DNA from: Methyloversatilis discipulorum
Lineage (GTDB): Bacteria > Pseudomonadota > Gammaproteobacteria > Burkholderiales > Rhodocyclaceae
DNA length: 64,000 bases
NCBI RefSeq assembly: GCF_000385375.1
Contig: NZ_ARVV01000001.1
Coordinates: 558,001-622,000 of the forward strand
Reading direction: 5' to 3'
A model generated the notes under the pieces. That model saw only the letters and a program-made list of their open reading frames with translations, was not told where the DNA came from and searched no databases. A program made the position numbers and the translations under genes. Each line of letters opens with the position of its first letter. The first letter of the stretch is position 1. This document shows, piece by piece, positions 30,945-38,596 of the stretch.

Positions 30945-31400
30945 TCAGCCGGCGTTGCCGCTCAGCGCGGCCTTCACCAGCGCGGACGCCTGCGCCATAT
31001 CGGTGCGACCGGCCAGCTTCGCCTTCAGCGGTCCCATCACCTTGCCCATGTCGGCCGGGCCGGCGGCGCCGACCGCTGCGATCACCTCGGCGATGACGGC
31101 GCGTACTTCGTCCGCGCTCATCTGCTGCGGCATGTAGGCGGTCAGTACCTCGAGTTCGAACTTCTCGGCGTCCGCCAGATCCTGGCGGCCGGCGCTTTCG
31201 TACTGACTGATCGAATCGCGGCGCTGCTTCAACATCTTGTCGATCACGGCGGTGACCTGGGCGTCGTCGAGCACGATGCGCTCGTCCACTTCCTTCTGCT
31301 TGATCGCGGCCAGCAGCAGGCGGATGGTGCCCAGACGCGCGCTGTCTTTGGCGCGCATCGCGGTCTTCATGTCTTCGCTGATCTGTTCCTTCAGGCTCAT
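30945..31400 (-). CDS. GatB/YqeY-domain protein
   Basis: 151 aa, of the YqeY family related to the tail of GatB (tRNA-dependent amidotransferase). Motifs include LKEQISEDMKTAMRAKD, LGTIRLLLAAIKQKEVDER and the C-terminal DMGKVMGPLKAKLAGR. It is a stand-alone helical protein whose role is unproven, probably RNA- or tRNA-related. ATG 31400 gives the usual MSLKEQI start; the frame stays open to 31460. It is the first gene after the rpsU terminator in the operon leading to dnaG. Confidence 0.93.
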   Translation of the reverse strand: MSLKEQISEDMKTAMRAKDSARLGTIRLLLAAIKQKEVDERIVLDDAQVTAVIDKMLKQRRDSISQYESAGRQDLADAEKFELEVLTAYMPQQMSADEVRAVIAEVIAAVGAAGPADMGKVMGPLKAKLAGRTDMAQASALVKAALSGNAG

Positions 31401-31441
31401 GGTGTCACTCGCGGCGGCGGTTGAAGGGAAGCAACAAACAC

Positions 31442-31477
31442 AAAAAGCCGAATGCGTCACTGCGCATCCGGCTTTTT
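31442..31477 (-). terminator. Rho-independent terminator/attenuator between rpsU and yqeY-dnaG-rpoD
   Basis: On the minus strand an A-run, the stem AGCCGGATGCG/CGCATTCGGCT (one mismatch), loop CAGTGA, and a T-run form a textbook intrinsic terminator 37 bp after the rpsU stop. It would let abundant rpsU mRNA end here while a fraction reads through, as known for the E. coli operon. Confidence 0.9.
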
Positions 31478-31513
31478 GGGTTCAAGCCCTGCAGCCTTGC
31501 AGGGCCCGGCGAA

Positions 31514-31726
31514 TCAGTACAGCTTCGGCGGCAGGGTCTGGCTGCGCAGCCGCTTGTGGTGACGCTTCACGGCGGCAGCCAGCTTGCGCTTGCGCTCGGC
31601 CGTCGGCTTTTCGTAGAACTCGCGCGAACGCAGTTCGGTCAGCGTGCCAGCCTTTTCGATGGTGCGCTTGAAGCGGCGGATCGCAACTTCAAACGGCTCG
31701 TTTTCCTTGACGCGAATACCCGGCAT
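31514..31726 (-). CDS. rpsU: Ribosomal protein S21
   Basis: 70-aa basic small-subunit protein that helps base pairing between mRNA and the 16S 3' end. The sequence starts [21 protein letters not shown] and ends [12 protein letters not shown], typical of S21. The frame remains open far upstream, but ATG 31726 matches the conserved N-terminus. It heads the macromolecular synthesis operon and is divergent from tsaD across 129 bp. Confidence 0.97.
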   Translation of the reverse strand: MPGIRVKENEPFEVAIRRFKRTIEKAGTLTELRSREFYEKPTAERKRKLAAAVKRHHKRLRSQTLPPKLY

Positions 31727-31842
31727 ACAAACAGCCCTCAATGGCGCGCCCGCTGCTCGATATGAGCGGACGCATAACGGAAAGCCGGCGAGTATATCTC
31801 GGTGCCGGCGATGTGCCAAGTCCGATTTGTGGGGCGCGCAAG

Positions 31843-31848
31843 TACAAT
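31843..31848 (+). promoter_or_regulatory. Putative -10 box of tsaD, leaderless configuration
   Basis: TACAAT ends exactly 7 nt before the tsaD ATG (spacer GCGCCGC), so transcription would start at or next to the start codon. No Shine-Dalgarno sequence precedes the ATG. The same layout occurs at uvrD. Confidence 0.5.
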
Positions 31849-31855
31849 GCGCCGC

Positions 31856-32866
31856 ATGTGGATACTTGGCATCGAATCGTCGTGTGACGAAACAGGGCTG
31901 GCGTTGTACCACGACCAGCGAGGTCTGGTCGCGCACGCCGTGCACTCGCAGATCGATCTGCATCAGGCGTATGGTGGCGTGGTGCCGGAGCTGGCGTCGC
32001 GCGATCACGTACGGCGCATCGTGCCGCTGTATCGTCAGGTGCTGGCCGAAGCAGGCATTGCCGCCGGCGACATCGACGCCATCGCCTACACGGCGGGGCC
32101 GGGGTTGGCGGGCGCGCTGCTGGTCGGTGCGGCGTTCGCCGAATCGCTCGCCTTCTCGCTCGACAGGCCGGCCATCCCAATTCATCACCTGGAAGGGCAT
32201 CTGCTGTCGCCGCTGCTGTCGGCTGATCCGCCGACCTATCCCTTCGTCGCCTTGCTGGTGTCCGGCGGCCATACGCAGCTGATGCGCGTGTCGGCGGTCG
32301 GTGACTACGAAATGCTCGGCGAGACGCTGGACGATGCGGCCGGCGAAGCCTTCGACAAGACGGCCAAGCTGCTCGGCCTGCCGTATCCGGGTGGGCCGCA
32401 CCTGGCGGCGCTGGCGCAGCAGGGCTCGCCGGGGTGTCTGAAGCTGCCGCGGCCGATGCTCGGCAGCGGCGATCTCGACTTCAGCTTCTCCGGACTGAAG
32501 ACGGCCGTACTGAACGCGGTGAACAAGGGCCTCGACGAGGCCGGGCGTGCCGATCTGGCGGCCGAGTTCCAGGAAGCGGTGGTCGATGTGCTGGTCGCCA
32601 AGTCGCTGGCTGCGCTGCGGCAGACCCGGCTGAACCAGCTGGTGGTGGCCGGCGGGGTCGGTGCGAACCGGCGTCTGCGCGCGCGGCTCGACGTCGAACT
32701 GGCGCAGCGGAAAGGGCGCGTGTTCTATCCGGAGCTGGCGCTGTGCACCGACAACGGCGCGATGATCGCCTTTGCTGGCGCGCAGCGGCTGGCAGCGGGC
32801 GTGGCAGCGTCGTCGTCGCAACACGCCATCGCGGTACGGCCGCGCTGGCCGCTCGACACGCTCTGA
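31856..32866 (+). CDS. tsaD: tRNA N6-adenosine threonylcarbamoyltransferase
   Basis: 336-aa catalytic subunit of the t6A37 complex (with TsaB and TsaE, which are not in the window). It transfers threonylcarbamoyl from TC-AMP to A37 of ANN-decoding tRNAs. The N-terminus [18 protein letters not shown] and the metal-binding HxxxH in [12 protein letters not shown] are intact, as are [10 protein letters not shown] and [16 protein letters not shown] 31856 was chosen over upstream in-frame starts because it matches the family N-terminus. It is convergent with plsY. Confidence 0.97.
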   Translation: MWILGIESSCDETGLALYHDQRGLVAHAVHSQIDLHQAYGGVVPELASRDHVRRIVPLYRQVLAEAGIAAGDIDAIAYTAGPGLAGALLVGAAFAESLAFSLDRPAIPIHHLEGHLLSPLLSADPPTYPFVALLVSGGHTQLMRVSAVGDYEMLGETLDDAAGEAFDKTAKLLGLPYPGGPHLAALAQQGSPGCLKLPRPMLGSGDLDFSFSGLKTAVLNAVNKGLDEAGRADLAAEFQEAVVDVLVAKSLAALRQTRLNQLVVAGGVGANRRLRARLDVELAQRKGRVFYPELALCTDNGAMIAFAGAQRLAAGVAASSSQHAIAVRPRWPLDTL

Positions 32867-32881
32867 GCGGGCTCAGCCCGC
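32867..32881. terminator. Short hairpin overlapping the plsY stop codon
   Basis: GCGGGC (32867-32872), the plsY stop TCA as loop, and GCCCGC (32876-32881) form a 6-bp palindrome exactly between the convergent tsaD and plsY stops. It may be a compact bidirectional terminator, but it is short. Confidence 0.4.
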
Positions 32882-33490
32882 GTTCTGGGCCTTCTTGCCG
32901 CCGATGCGGCTTTCGGTGCCATTCATCAGTCGGCGTATGTTGTCCGCGTGGCGCCAGATCAGCAGGCCGGACATCGCGGCAAGCGCGCCGCACACGACGG
33001 CGGACTGCGTGTACAGCAGGCCGCTGATCGGCGCGCTGCATGCGGCAACCAGTGCCGCCAGCGACGAGTAACGGGTGAGCAGCGCGACCGCCAGCCAGAT
33101 GCCCAGCGCGATCAGCCCCACCATCGGTTCGGCGGCCAGCATTACGCCGGCCGCGGTCGCCACGCCCTTGCCGCCGCGGAAGCCCAGCGTGACCGGGAAG
33201 ACATGGCCGACGAAGGCCGCCACCCCCGCCAGCAGTGCGGCGTTGTCGCCCATGCCCAGCGCGCGCACCAGCCATACCGCGACGCAGCCCTTCAGCGCGT
33301 CGCCGATCAGCGTAAGCAGCGCGGCCTTCTTGTTGCCGGAGCGCAGCACGTTGGTGGCGCCCGGATTGCCGGAGCCATAGGTGCGTGGATCGGCCAGGCC
33401 GAACAACCTGCTGCTGACGACGGCGAAGGGAATGCAGCCGAGTGCGTAACCGAGGGCGATCGCGATGGCGATGCTGAAAGCTGAATTCAC
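32873..33490 (-). CDS. plsY: Glycerol-3-phosphate acyltransferase PlsY
   Basis: About 205 aa, multi-helix inner-membrane enzyme that transfers acyl from acyl-phosphate to glycerol-3-phosphate, the first step of phospholipid synthesis; it feeds the PlsC encoded at 5014. The three active-site loops are visible: YGSGNPGATNVLR, a GHVFPVTLGFRGGKGVAT block, and the loop before the last helices. GTG 33490 (VNSAFSIAIAIALG) gives the usual length; the open frame runs to 33754 but without PlsY-like sequence. It is divergent from folB. Confidence 0.94.
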   Translation of the reverse strand: MNSAFSIAIAIALGYALGCIPFAVVSSRLFGLADPRTYGSGNPGATNVLRSGNKKAALLTLIGDALKGCVAVWLVRALGMGDNAALLAGVAAFVGHVFPVTLGFRGGKGVATAAGVMLAAEPMVGLIALGIWLAVALLTRYSSLAALVAACSAPISGLLYTQSAVVCGALAAMSGLLIWRHADNIRRLMNGTESRIGGKKAQNAG

Positions 33491-33510
33491 GATGGGCGAC
33501 GGGTCGGACG

Positions 33511-33516
33511 TAGAAT
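33511..33516 (+). promoter_or_regulatory. Putative -10 box of folB
   Basis: TAGAAT lies 37 bp before the folB ATG, with a CCGG stretch after it as in other boxes of this type. No clear -35. Confidence 0.4.
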
Positions 33517-33553
33517 CCGGCAATTCTAGTTCGACACGGGCATCTGGGCAGAC

Positions 33554-33913
33554 ATGGACTGTATTTTCATCGAAGGCATGAAGGTGACCGCATCGGTCGG
33601 CATCTACGCGCGCGAGCGTGCGCACACGCAGCAGCTGGAGATCAGCATGACCTTCGGCGTGCCCGACGCCGCGGCCCAGAACGACGACATCAACGACACG
33701 ATCGACTACGCTGAGGTGGTCAATCGCATCCGCGCCGAACTGGGACAGCGCCACTTCAATCTGCTCGAAACGCTGGGCGAGTTCGTCATCAACATGATGC
33801 TGAACGACTTCCGCGCGTCATGGGTCCGGATTTCGATCGCCAAGACCGGCATCATGAAGGACGTGCGTCAGGTCGGCGTGACGATAGAGCGGGGGCGATC
33901 GCCGACAGCCTGA
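33554..33913 (+). CDS. folB: Dihydroneopterin aldolase
   Basis: 119-aa folate-pathway enzyme that cleaves dihydroneopterin to 6-hydroxymethyl-dihydropterin. Family features are VTASVGIYARERAHTQQLEI near the start, DTIDYAEVVNRI, the LLETLGEFV segment and a C-terminal AKTGIMKDVRQVGVTIER in place of the usual KP motif. Its last ~60 bp overlap the 3' end of ogt on the other strand, so the two mRNAs are complementary at their ends. Confidence 0.92.
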   Translation: MDCIFIEGMKVTASVGIYARERAHTQQLEISMTFGVPDAAAQNDDINDTIDYAEVVNRIRAELGQRHFNLLETLGEFVINMMLNDFRASWVRISIAKTGIMKDVRQVGVTIERGRSPTA

Positions 33914-34403
33914 AATCGCGCGTCGCGGCCTCGTGCGCGAGCAGCCAGCGCTTGATGCCGGGCAGAAAGCCCTGCGTCGCGTGCGCGAAGCCGCCCAGTG
34001 CGCCACCCGCCCCGACGACGCGATGACAGGGAATCACGACCGGCAGCGGATTGGCGCCGCAGGCCGCCCCGACGGCGCGCGGCGCGGAGCCGATGCGGCG
34101 CGCCACCTCTCCATAGGTCAGCGTGTCGCCGACCGCGATCTGCTGCATCACCGCCCACACCGCGTTCTGGTGGGCGCTTCCGCCGGGAGCCAGCGGCAGA
34201 TCGAAGCGGTGCCGGGCATCGCGCAGGTAGGCGTCGATCTGGCGTGCGGCTTCGGCCGCCAGTAGCGTGCGCGCCGGTTGCGGCGACTGCGGCGACAGGA
34301 ACTCGATCAGCGTGAGCGCATCGTCCGCCGTGCGGATGCCCAGAGCGAAGCCGGGCGCCGCGATGACCGCGTCCCAGTCGGTCGCGTCGGAGTCCTTCAT
34401 CAT
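33852..34403 (-). CDS. ogt: Methylated-DNA--protein-cysteine methyltransferase
   Basis: 183-aa suicide enzyme that removes alkyl groups from O6-alkylguanine in DNA. The acceptor Cys is C126 in VVIPCHRVVGAGG, with the helix-turn-helix arginine finger region TYGEVARRIGSAPRAVG and the trailing GGFAHATQGFLPGIKRWLL also present. The start codons (two adjacent ATGs, 34403 and 34400) overlap the stop of the upstream gene in an ATGATGA junction. The C-terminal ~20 residues are encoded opposite folB. Confidence 0.95.
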   Translation of the reverse strand: MMKDSDATDWDAVIAAPGFALGIRTADDALTLIEFLSPQSPQPARTLLAAEAARQIDAYLRDARHRFDLPLAPGGSAHQNAVWAVMQQIAVGDTLTYGEVARRIGSAPRAVGAACGANPLPVVIPCHRVVGAGGALGGFAHATQGFLPGIKRWLLAHEAATRDFRLSAIAPALSSRRPDARPS

Positions 34404-34981
34404 TGCGCCTGTCTGGCGCCGAGCAACTGCTGCTTCAGGTCGTCCTGGGTCGGCTTCTGCCCTATCCAGATGGCGAGCAGCGCACGGTAGAAATCATCGC
34501 CCTCGACCGTCTTGCTCACCTCCTTGCCGTCGATCACGGCACGGGTGCCGCGACCGGGCAGCCATTCAAGGCCGATGCGGCTGCCCTTCTTCACCTCCTG
34601 CACCGCCATCAGATCGTCGACGAAAGCGCGGATGCGCGGCTGCATCGCTTCGAATTCCGCCGGCGGCAGATTCTTCTTCATGCCCTTGACCAGCGGTTCG
34701 GTGAACTGCGTTGCGGAAAAGCTCATCAGCGGCACGATCTCGATACGTTTCGGGCCTGCCGCGGCCATTGCCGCGTCCAGACTGTCGGCCGGTGCGCCAA
34801 GGTAGAGCGCGACGGTGTAGGCCTTGATGATGAAGCGCGTGCGCACGCCAGCGCCGTTCAGCTGAAGCGTCGAATCGGACAGGCGTGTCGTCGGATCGAA
34901 ACGCGTGCCTTCGACTTCGATGGCCGTGACGACCGGAGAGAGCATCAACATCGACACGAAACACAATGCGCGCAGATTCAT
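34400..34981 (-). CDS. Chalcone isomerase-like periplasmic protein
   Basis: About 193 aa. A signal peptide (residues 1-19, ending VVTA) precedes a chalcone-isomerase-like fold (EVEGTRFDPTTRL; AYTVALYLGAPADS; GKEVSKTVEGDDFYRALLAIWIG). Bacterial members of this family are exported and of unknown function; none of the plant catalytic context applies. ATG 34981 was picked for the signal peptide; the frame extends to 35077. It overlaps ogt by 4 bp, suggesting one transcript. It is divergent from the Slam-like gene. Confidence 0.83.
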   Translation of the reverse strand: MNLRALCFVSMLMLSPVVTAIEVEGTRFDPTTRLSDSTLQLNGAGVRTRFIIKAYTVALYLGAPADSLDAAMAAAGPKRIEIVPLMSFSATQFTEPLVKGMKKNLPPAEFEAMQPRIRAFVDDLMAVQEVKKGSRIGLEWLPGRGTRAVIDGKEVSKTVEGDDFYRALLAIWIGQKPTQDDLKQQLLGARQAQ

Positions 34982-35180
34982 GGGGACTCCGTCGGGTTCG
35001 GGTCCCGAATTATCCGGCGGACGGGCACCGATCGTGCTCGCGAGATGTGAGAAATGACGGCCTGCTTCAGGAATCAACCTTAATAAGACTTCGCAAGCTA
35101 TTGTTTTTCAATCAATGAAGTGCAATCATCCGACCATTGAGGTCAGTCGGTTGTCGGTCACGCGACAACGAGGAGGGCGC

Positions 35181-36509
35181 ATGCGCGCACAAAAAAGAAC
35201 ACATCCGCTGCTGTTTGCACTGCTGCTGGGCACATCGGTCGCCACGCACGCTCAATCCTTGACCGAACAGGCGGCCGCGCACATCGAAGCCGGTCGCCAT
35301 GCCGCTGCCTACCAGCTGCTGTCTCCGCAGGAGTCGGAGCGGGCCGGTGATCCGCAGTTCGATCTGCTGCTCGGCATTTCGGCGCTGGAGACCGGGCGGC
35401 ATACGCTGGCCGTGTTCGCGCTCGAACGCGTGCTCGCCGTGCAGCCGGACAATGCGCGCGCCCGTGCGGAAATCGGCCGTGCCTATCTGGCGCTCGGCGA
35501 ATCGGTCGGCGCCCGGCGTGAGCTGGAAGCGGTGCGCAATCAGAACGTACCGCCCGAGGTGGCCCGCGCGATCGATCGCCTGCTGTCGGCCATCGATCGG
35601 GCGCCGGACGCAGGCAAGCCGTCCTTCGCCGGTTTCATCGAAGCGGCGGTCGGACGCGACACCAATGTGAATAGCGCCACTTCGCAGAATGCGGTCGCGG
35701 TACCCGGCCTTGGCGCCTTCCTGCTCGACCCTGCCAGCCAGAGTCGCGACGCCTGGTTCAGTGCGCTGTCTGGCGGTGTCAATGCACGCGTGCCGCTGAA
35801 CCGCGAATGGGCTTTCCTCGCCGGCGCTACCGGCGCGGCGCGCTTCAACGGCGGTGAGTCGCGCTTCGACACCACGGCGCTGGACGGCAACGCAGGCGTG
35901 TCGTGGACGCGCGGCGCGAACCGGATCACCGCTGCGCTGCAGCTCGGCATGTTCGAGGTCGATGACGACAAGCTGCGCGACTACACCGGTGGCTCGCTGC
36001 AATGGCAGCACACGCACGATGCGCGCAACCAGACCACCGTATTCGTCCAGCAGAGCCGCCTGCGTTACGAAGGCACGAACGACGTGCGCGACGTCAATCG
36101 CAACATCTATGGCGTCGGTCACGCGCTGGTTCTGCCGAACGATCGCACAATGCTGTTCGGCAGTTTCTACCTGGGCGCCGAAACCGGTCGCAACGATCTG
36201 CCTTCGGGCGTAAACATCGCGGCCAACGACGTGATCGGCTTTCGCGTTGGCGCGCAGCATACGCTGGACGAGCGCTGGATGCTGTTCGGTGCGCTGGCAC
36301 ACGAGGCGCGCGAGTACTCGAATGTCGACCCGATCTTCGCCCGCGTGCGCGACGACAACCTGACCTCGCTTTCGCTGGGCGCGAGCTATGCCTTCGCCAA
36401 GCAGTGGCTGCTTACGCCGTCGGTGTCCGTGGTGCGCAACGACTCCAGCATCAACCTCAACGAATACCGTCGCGGCGTCGCCCAGTTCGCCGTGCGCCGC
36501 ACGTTCTAG
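35181..36509 (+). CDS. Slam-like outer-membrane protein: TPR domain plus DUF560-type beta-barrel
   Basis: 442 aa. The signal peptide (1-23, ending ATHA) is followed by a TPR-type helical domain (about 26-130, IGRAYLALGESVGARRELEAV) and then by ~300 residues of alternating amphipathic strands that end in a terminal Phe (RRTF), as outer-membrane barrels do. The architecture matches surface lipoprotein assembly modifiers, which export folded-barrel substrates to the cell surface. ATG 35181 has AGGAGG just upstream. It is followed 9 bp later by a FecR-domain protein with a TbpB-like C-terminus, the likely substrate. Confidence 0.78.
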   Translation: MRAQKRTHPLLFALLLGTSVATHAQSLTEQAAAHIEAGRHAAAYQLLSPQESERAGDPQFDLLLGISALETGRHTLAVFALERVLAVQPDNARARAEIGRAYLALGESVGARRELEAVRNQNVPPEVARAIDRLLSAIDRAPDAGKPSFAGFIEAAVGRDTNVNSATSQNAVAVPGLGAFLLDPASQSRDAWFSALSGGVNARVPLNREWAFLAGATGAARFNGGESRFDTTALDGNAGVSWTRGANRITAALQLGMFEVDDDKLRDYTGGSLQWQHTHDARNQTTVFVQQSRLRYEGTNDVRDVNRNIYGVGHALVLPNDRTMLFGSFYLGAETGRNDLPSGVNIAANDVIGFRVGAQHTLDERWMLFGALAHEAREYSNVDPIFARVRDDNLTSLSLGASYAFAKQWLLTPSVSVVRNDSSINLNEYRRGVAQFAVRRTF

Positions 36510-36518
36510 GAGAGCGCC

Positions 36519-37916
36519 ATGGCGAAACCCTTCACTCCCGCACGCCTGACGTTCGCCATCGCGCTGGCGTTTCCGCTGCACGCGCTGGCCGATAACGCGG
36601 CGCGTGTCGAATTCACGTCGGGCGACGTGCGCGCGCTGGCGGCCGACGGCAGCAGCCGCGTGCTGGCGCGCGGTGCCCAGGTCGGCAGCGGCGACACCGT
36701 CGACACCGGCAGCGGCCGCGCCCAGATGCGCTTCACCGACGGCTCGCTGGTGTCGCTTCAGCCGCAGACCCAGTTCCGCATCGATCAGTACGCGTTCGCC
36801 GGCAAGCCGGCCGAGGACCGTGGCTTCTTCAGCCTGATCAAGGGCGGTCTGCGCACCATCACCGGTCTGGTCGGCAAGGGCAATCGCAGCAATTACAAGC
36901 TCACCACCTCGGTTGCCACCATTGGCATCCGCGGTACCGAGTTCTCCGTTGTCTACGGCAACAGCATCAACGTGACGACCGGCGATGGCGCGGTCGACGT
37001 CTGCAATGGCGCCGGCTGCCTCACGGTGTCCGATGGGCAGAGTGCCTATGTCGCTGACCAGAGCACGCCGCCGGTCATTACCGAGGTGAAGACCGACCTG
37101 CCGCCGCCTCCGCCGTCGAACAGCGCCAGCCTGACGCCGCCGCAGGGAGATGACACCTTCCTGGTGTCGGAGAACCGCAGCGAGGGCGGTGGGCTGGACG
37201 TGCTGGACGGCTACGCCGGCGGCAGCCTGCAGTCCGGCGACGGCTATTACGTCTATGGCCAGTACGTCGACCAGTACGGTGGCTATGGCGGCGACGTCAT
37301 GCTGGATTCGGCGAGCGCCACCTTCGAGGGCAATGCGCTGGTGTCGGCGTCGAATTCGAATGGCGACATCCAGGCGTCTTCGGTTGCCGAAGCGCATCAG
37401 GACGGCATCATCGGCTGGGGGCGCTGGACCAGCGGTTCGTGCTCCGGCGAATTCGACTGCGCCGGCGACACGCTGCTCGACGTGCATTACATCGCCGGCA
37501 GGCCGACGCCGGATCTGGCCGCGCTGGGCGGCGCCAGCGGCACCTATGCGCTGAGCGGCTACACGACGCCGACCACGACCGGCGGTGCGAGTGGCGGTTC
37601 GGTGAGCGGGTCGATGACGGCCGATTTCTCGGCCTACACGCTCAGCGTCGGCATGAACGTAACGGTCAGCGCCACCACCTTCGGGCTGACCGGCTCGGGC
37701 AGCATCAACAGCGGTACTGCAGCGTTCTCCGGTTCGTTCTCGAACTGCAGCGGGTGTTCGTTCAGCCCGCCCAGCGGCAGTTTCCACGGCTTCTTTGCCG
37801 GTGCAGGCGCCGAGCGCGCGGGCATGGTCTACACCTTCGACAGCGGAATTGGCGGCATCAACAAGGTCAGCGGCGCGGCGGTGTTCACGCAGACTTCGCT
37901 CGGTCTGGGCAACTGA
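36519..37916 (+). CDS. Exported FecR-domain protein with TbpB-like C-terminal barrel (putative Slam substrate)
   Basis: 465 aa. A signal peptide (1-24, ending LALA-like) has no lipobox. A FecR domain (about 28-175: VEFTSGDVRALAADG, VGSGDTVDTGSGRAQMRFTDGSLVSL, TTSVATIGIRGTEFSV) is followed by a Pro-rich linker (PPPPPS) and a Gly/Ser-rich region. The C-terminal ~130 residues have GSINSGTAAFSGSFS and GSFHGFFAGAGAERAGMVY, the pattern of TbpB/HphA-type 8-strand barrels. Three short Cys pairs suggest disulfides. There is no sigma factor beside it, so an anti-sigma role is unlikely. Surface display or release by the preceding gene product is inferred. Confidence 0.75.
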   Translation: MAKPFTPARLTFAIALAFPLHALADNAARVEFTSGDVRALAADGSSRVLARGAQVGSGDTVDTGSGRAQMRFTDGSLVSLQPQTQFRIDQYAFAGKPAEDRGFFSLIKGGLRTITGLVGKGNRSNYKLTTSVATIGIRGTEFSVVYGNSINVTTGDGAVDVCNGAGCLTVSDGQSAYVADQSTPPVITEVKTDLPPPPPSNSASLTPPQGDDTFLVSENRSEGGGLDVLDGYAGGSLQSGDGYYVYGQYVDQYGGYGGDVMLDSASATFEGNALVSASNSNGDIQASSVAEAHQDGIIGWGRWTSGSCSGEFDCAGDTLLDVHYIAGRPTPDLAALGGASGTYALSGYTTPTTTGGASGGSVSGSMTADFSAYTLSVGMNVTVSATTFGLTGSGSINSGTAAFSGSFSNCSGCSFSPPSGSFHGFFAGAGAERAGMVYTFDSGIGGINKVSGAAVFTQTSLGLGN

Positions 37917-37936
37917 CGGGCGCGCCGATCAGCCGC

Positions 37937-38533
37937 TCAGAGCGATCCGGCAAAGCTGCGGATGCCGGTCAGCAGCATTTCGACCGCGACCGCACACAGC
38001 AGCAGGCCCATCAGTCGCTCAAGTGCGGAGGTTCCGCGCTCACCCAGCCGGCGGATCAGCGGCCCGGCCGCCAGCAGCACGCAGGCGGTGACCGCCATGG
38101 CCGCGCTCATCGCGCCGGTCCAGGTCCAGAAGCGGTCCGGCTCGCGCGACACCAGCAGCATCACCATGGCCATCGCCGACGGCCCGGCGATCAGCGGAAT
38201 CGCCAGTGGCACGACGAAGGGTTCGCCGCCGGCCCACTCGCCGAACACGCCGGCCGGCTGCGGAAAGATCATGCGCAGCGCAATCAGGAACAGCAGCACG
38301 CCGCCAGCGATGCCGAGCGAGGTCTGCGACAGCTGAAGTAGCTTCATGACCGACTCGCCGGCCCACATGAAGACGAGCAGCGCCAGCCAGGCGAAGAAAC
38401 ACTCCCGCAGCACGACGCGCTGACGCCGCGCCTTCGGCACGTCCTTCAGCAGCACGGTCATGACCGGTGCGTTACCGAATGGATCGAACAGCAGCAGGAG
38501 CAGGATGCTGGCGGAGAGGAAGCTGTCGGACAA
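37937..38533 (-). CDS. MarC-family integral membrane protein
   Basis: 198 aa with six predicted helices. The family motif FDPFGNAPV is in the first helix region and VPLAIPLIAGPSA in the middle. The function of MarC/YhgN proteins is unsettled. No ATG fits: the TTG at 38533 gives an intact first helix, whereas the next Met would remove it. It is convergent with the FecR-domain gene (20-bp gap) and downstream of proA across a strong hairpin. Confidence 0.85.
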   Translation of the reverse strand: MSDSFLSASILLLLLFDPFGNAPVMTVLLKDVPKARRQRVVLRECFFAWLALLVFMWAGESVMKLLQLSQTSLGIAGGVLLFLIALRMIFPQPAGVFGEWAGGEPFVVPLAIPLIAGPSAMAMVMLLVSREPDRFWTWTGAMSAAMAVTACVLLAAGPLIRRLGERGTSALERLMGLLLCAVAVEMLLTGIRSFAGSL

Positions 38534-38563
38534 TTCGTAGGGGCTGGGGGCTAGGACCTAGGG

Positions 38564-38591
38564 GTAACGGGACGGCGTGCCGTCCCGTTAC
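38564..38591 (-). terminator. Perfect 13-bp hairpin after proA
   Basis: Arms GTAACGGGACGGC (38564-38576) and its exact complement (38579-38591) lie 5 bp beyond the proA stop and 31 bp before the MarC start. It is very stable and likely ends the leuS-lptE-holA-proA side; there is no long U-tract. Confidence 0.65.
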
Positions 38592-38596
38592 GCAGT

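Noticed and set aside
36519..37916. FecR-domain protein as part of a FecI/FecR sigma regulation system
   Set aside because: No ECF sigma gene, TonB receptor, N-terminal anti-sigma domain or membrane helix is present; the protein is exported with a C-terminal barrel-like region.
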